Shown one piece after another: positions 8,088 through 9,266 of a DNA stretch of 9,266 nt. Origin of the DNA: JBOGZI01 sp050697275 (GTDB taxonomy: Bacteria > Actinomycetota > Thermoleophilia > Solirubrobacterales > 70-9); NCBI GenBank assembly GCA_050697275.1, contig JBOGZI010000181.1, forward strand, positions 1-9,266, in the 5' to 3' direction. The notes beneath the pieces are model-generated. The model made no database searches and was not told the origin of the DNA. It saw only the letters and a program-made list of their open reading frames with translations. The number at the start of each line of letters is the position of its first letter. The first letter of the stretch is position 1. Position numbers and translations under genes: made by a program.

Positions 8088-8113
8088 TTACCCCACCTCG
8101 GACGCGCGGAAAC
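8088..8113 (-). promoter_or_regulatory. Candidate SigB/SigF-type promoter of copy A
   Basis: Reading the - strand, GTTTCC (8113-8108) and GGGTAA (8093-8088) are separated by 14 nt. This resembles the GTTT-N(12-16)-GGGTA pattern of the stress sigma factors SigB of Bacillus and SigF/SigB of actinobacteria. It would give a 5' leader of about 70 nt including the Shine-Dalgarno site. This is a pattern match by eye, so moderate to low confidence. Confidence 0.35.
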
Positions 8114-8196
8114 GGGCGATTTCGTGCGGGGCGAGGCGCTCCAGGCGTTGTCCCGCCAGGTCGGGGTCGCGCGGCCGGCGCGCGCTCGGCGCAAAG

Positions 8197-8225
8197 AAAA
8201 GGGCCGGCTCGAGGCCGGCCCTTTT
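8197..8225. terminator. Perfect 12-bp bidirectional-type terminator of copy B
   Basis: AAAAGGGCCGGC (8197-8208), loop TCGAG, and its exact complement (8214-8225) form a 12-bp stem ending in a T-run when read in either direction. It lies 21 bp beyond the copy B stop codon and upstream of the copy A promoter, so it separates the two transcripts. Confidence 0.85.
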
Positions 8226-8245
8226 CGTACCCACTGGGGTGTCGC

Positions 8246-8734
8246 TTAGACGGGCGGAGCGCCGCGCTGCCTCCGCGACTTGACACAGTTCGCGTAGACC
8301 GCCAGCGGCTTGCCGAGCGCGCTGCTCTCGTCAACGTCCGGGGTGGTCGTATCGTCGGGCCGCAGCTGCAGCCTGACCACGAACCCCTGCCCGGTCGGAT
8401 ATGCGTCGACGACCTGGTAGTGGCCGGCGTTCGGCGTCTGGCCGGTCCACTTGAACCCACCGGACGTCGCCTTCTTGCTCAGTTCGCACTTGACCTCGAA
8501 GCGATGGACGGTGTTGAAGCTGTCCACCGTCGCCGGGGTCACGAACGAGGCGCCCGCGTACTGGATCACCCCTGTGCCGGCGAGCCGGTCACGGCTGTCG
8601 GGCTGGAAGTTCGCCAGCTTGAACACTCCGGCCTTGCCATGGTGCGCGATCGCGGTGCCGCCCAGCGTGCCGACGAGGGCGATCAGCGCCACGACCATCG
8701 CCGGGCTGGGTCGCCTGAGGCGAATACGTTTCAT
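8246..8734 (-). CDS. Small Sec-secreted two-cysteine protein, array copy B
   Basis: This 162-aa paralog of the genes on both sides is of unknown function. The signal peptide is M-K-R-I-R-L-R-R-P-S-P followed by a hydrophobic core and A-I-A, with a probable cut after residue 30, the same position as in copy A. The mature N-terminus begins H-H-G-K. The two conserved cysteines are Cys83 and Cys150. It keeps the family blocks D-S-R-D-R-L-A-G-T-G-V-I-Q-Y, K-K-A-T-S-G-G-F-K-W-T-G, A-Y-P-T-G-Q-G-F and the Y-A-N-C-V-K-S-R-R-Q ending. It carries an extra acidic, Thr-rich insertion at about 126-139, and is the most diverged of the three. ATG 8734 is preceded by AAGGAGG. Much longer upstream reading in this frame is open only because of high GC and would run through the neighbouring terminator. 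Confidence 0.85.
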   Translation of the reverse strand: MKRIRLRRPSPAMVVALIALVGTLGGTAIAHHGKAGVFKLANFQPDSRDRLAGTGVIQYAGASFVTPATVDSFNTVHRFEVKCELSKKATSGGFKWTGQTPNAGHYQVVDAYPTGQGFVVRLQLRPDDTTTPDVDESSALGKPLAVYANCVKSRRQRGAPPV

Positions 8735-8743
8735 CGGTGTTTT

Positions 8744-8750
8744 CCTCCTT
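8744..8750 (-). promoter_or_regulatory. Shine-Dalgarno of secreted-protein copy B
   Basis: AAGGAGG on the - strand lies 9 nt before ATG 8734. It is a near-consensus site that decides the start of copy B within a longer open frame. Confidence 0.75.
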
Positions 8751-8811
8751 CTGCTTTGTCCCTGTCCCTGGTGGTCCCTGCCGGGCCGGGGAGCAAGGGG
8801 TTCACGTTCTC

Positions 8812-8835
8812 GTGCCCGCTTCTCCTGGTGGAAAC
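8812..8835 (-). promoter_or_regulatory. Weak SigB/SigF-like promoter candidate of copy B
   Basis: GTTTCC (8835-8830) and GGGCAC (8817-8812) on the - strand are 12 nt apart. The GTTTCC lies 101 bp from the start codon, against 106 bp for the GTTTCC of copy A. The -10-like half is poorer than in copy A, so this rests mainly on the shared position. Confidence 0.2.
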
Positions 8836-8916
8836 GAGGCGGCGCGGTGGAAGTCTCGGGCAGTGTCAGCGAGCGAACATGGCGGCGGCTCGCCGGAGAG
8901 GGGCCGTGAGGGCAAG

Positions 8917-8945
8917 GAGAAGGGCCGGCTGTGCCGGCCCTTCTC
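8917..8945. terminator. Perfect 13-bp hairpin terminator of copy C
   Basis: GAGAAGGGCCGGC (8917-8929), loop TGT, and its exact complement (8933-8945) lie 27 bp beyond the copy C stop codon. The stem shares its GGGCCGGC core with the hairpins after copies A and B. It lacks a long T-run but has TTCTC on the exit side. Confidence 0.8.
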
Positions 8946-8972
8946 AGGCACAACTGCTCTGCTCGTCCGGCC

Positions 8973-9266
8973 TCAGGCGGGCGGGGTGCCGTCCTGCCTG
9001 CGCGACTTGACGCAGTTCGCGTACAGGCTGAGCGGCTGGTTGTGCGCCCCCGCGGCCTTGATGTCCAGCATGACCTTGAAGCCGGCCCCGGTTGGATAGG
9101 CGCCGACGAAGTCGTAGCTGGAGTGCGGCGGCGGCGGGAAGGCGCCCCACTTCCATCCACCAGCGGTTGCCTTCTTGGCCGCCGCACACTGAACGTTGAA
9201 CTGCTGCAGCCCGTTCGTCGTGGTGGTCGTGAAGTTCGCCGCCGCGTACTGGATCACGCCGGTGCC
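8973..9266 (-). CDS. Small secreted two-cysteine protein, array copy C (5' end outside window)
   Basis: This is the C-terminal 97 residues of a third paralog; the signal peptide and start lie beyond the window edge. The visible part begins inside the conserved G-T-G-V-I-Q-Y-A block. It contains both expected cysteines (V-Q-C-A-A-A-K-K-A-T-A-G-G-W-K-W and Y-A-N-C-V-K-S-R-R) and ends D-G-T-P-P-A, almost as in copy A. It is closer to copy A than to its immediate neighbour B. The segments between blocks differ strongly, including a Thr-rich loop (T-T-T-T-T) and a Pro-rich loop (P-P-P-P-H). Function is unknown. Confidence 0.8.
   Translation of the reverse strand, partial: GTGVIQYAAANFTTTTTNGLQQFNVQCAAAKKATAGGWKWGAFPPPPHSSYDFVGAYPTGAGFKVMLDIKAAGAHNQPLSLYANCVKSRRQDGTPPA

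Larger units (their letters stand above)
7499..9266 (-). repeat. Tandem array of secreted-protein gene units
   Basis: Three head-to-tail units each consist of a gene and its own GGGCCGGC-core hairpin. The two gene-to-gene spacers (8008-8245 and 8735-8972) are both 238 bp. Copies A and C share perfectly identical DNA at 7567-7599/8988-9020 (33 nt), 7742-7768/9163-9189 (27 nt) and 7815-7851/9230-9266 (37 nt, reaching the window edge). The array may continue to the right. Confidence 0.75.

Noticed and set aside
7499..8945. Regularly spaced palindromes suggesting a CRISPR-like array
   Set aside because: There are only three hairpins, about 700 bp apart, each just after a stop codon. They are terminators.
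7730..9010. A 426-codon + strand frame across the secreted-protein genes
   Set aside because: It runs through two terminators and is antisense to the paralogs. Its repeated segments simply reflect the paralogous genes.
8246..9187. Copy B read as a 313-aa protein from an upstream start
   Set aside because: The extended part lies antiparallel over copy C coding and its terminator, while ATG 8734 has a Shine-Dalgarno site and a signal peptide like copy A.

Overview
The window is high-GC DNA with dense, strongly third-position-GC coding. It is most consistent with an actinobacterium of the class Thermoleophilia (Solirubrobacterales-like). The best lineage hint is the N-terminus of the small secreted proteins at the right end: a basic start, then R-P-S-P-A-(L/M)-V, a hydrophobic run and G-T-A-x-A. 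I associate this leader with that group. No rRNA, tRNA, insertion sequence or CRISPR array was seen.

Left part (2-1745). A hotdog-fold PaaI-type thioesterase is followed by a small SnoaL/NTF2-like protein, both on the + strand. A multi-pass membrane protein on the - strand converges on the second gene and overlaps it by 40 bp. The membrane protein is an internal duplication of a four-helix unit.

Middle (1746-5372). A 140-bp cluster of hairpins runs into the end of pepA (M17 leucyl aminopeptidase, - strand). pepA is divergent from an acetyl-CoA C-acyltransferase (thiolase), and only 44 bp separate the two genes. A HAD-IB phosphatase-like gene begins inside the thiolase 3' end.

Centre-right (5390-7488). 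The large subunit of a two-subunit B12-dependent acyl-CoA mutase carries the Phe/Gln pair of isobutyryl-CoA mutase rather than the Tyr/Arg pair of methylmalonyl-CoA mutase. It is coupled by a 4-bp overlap to a second SnoaL-like gene. With the thiolase, this suggests short or branched acyl-CoA metabolism. The B12-binding small subunit is not in the window.

Right end (7499-9266). Three tandem paralogous genes on the - strand (the third is cut by the window edge) encode small Sec-secreted, two-cysteine proteins of a family I cannot name. Each gene has its own GGGCCGGC-core hairpin terminator, and both inter-gene spacers are exactly 238 bp. The two complete genes have good Shine-Dalgarno sites, and one has a candidate SigB/SigF-type promoter. 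The third and first copies share long stretches of identical DNA separated by diverged segments. This is the most novel-looking part.

A recurring regulatory pattern is a TAnnnT hexamer 7-10 nt before the start codon of five housekeeping-type genes. This suggests leaderless transcripts, in contrast to the SD-led secreted genes.
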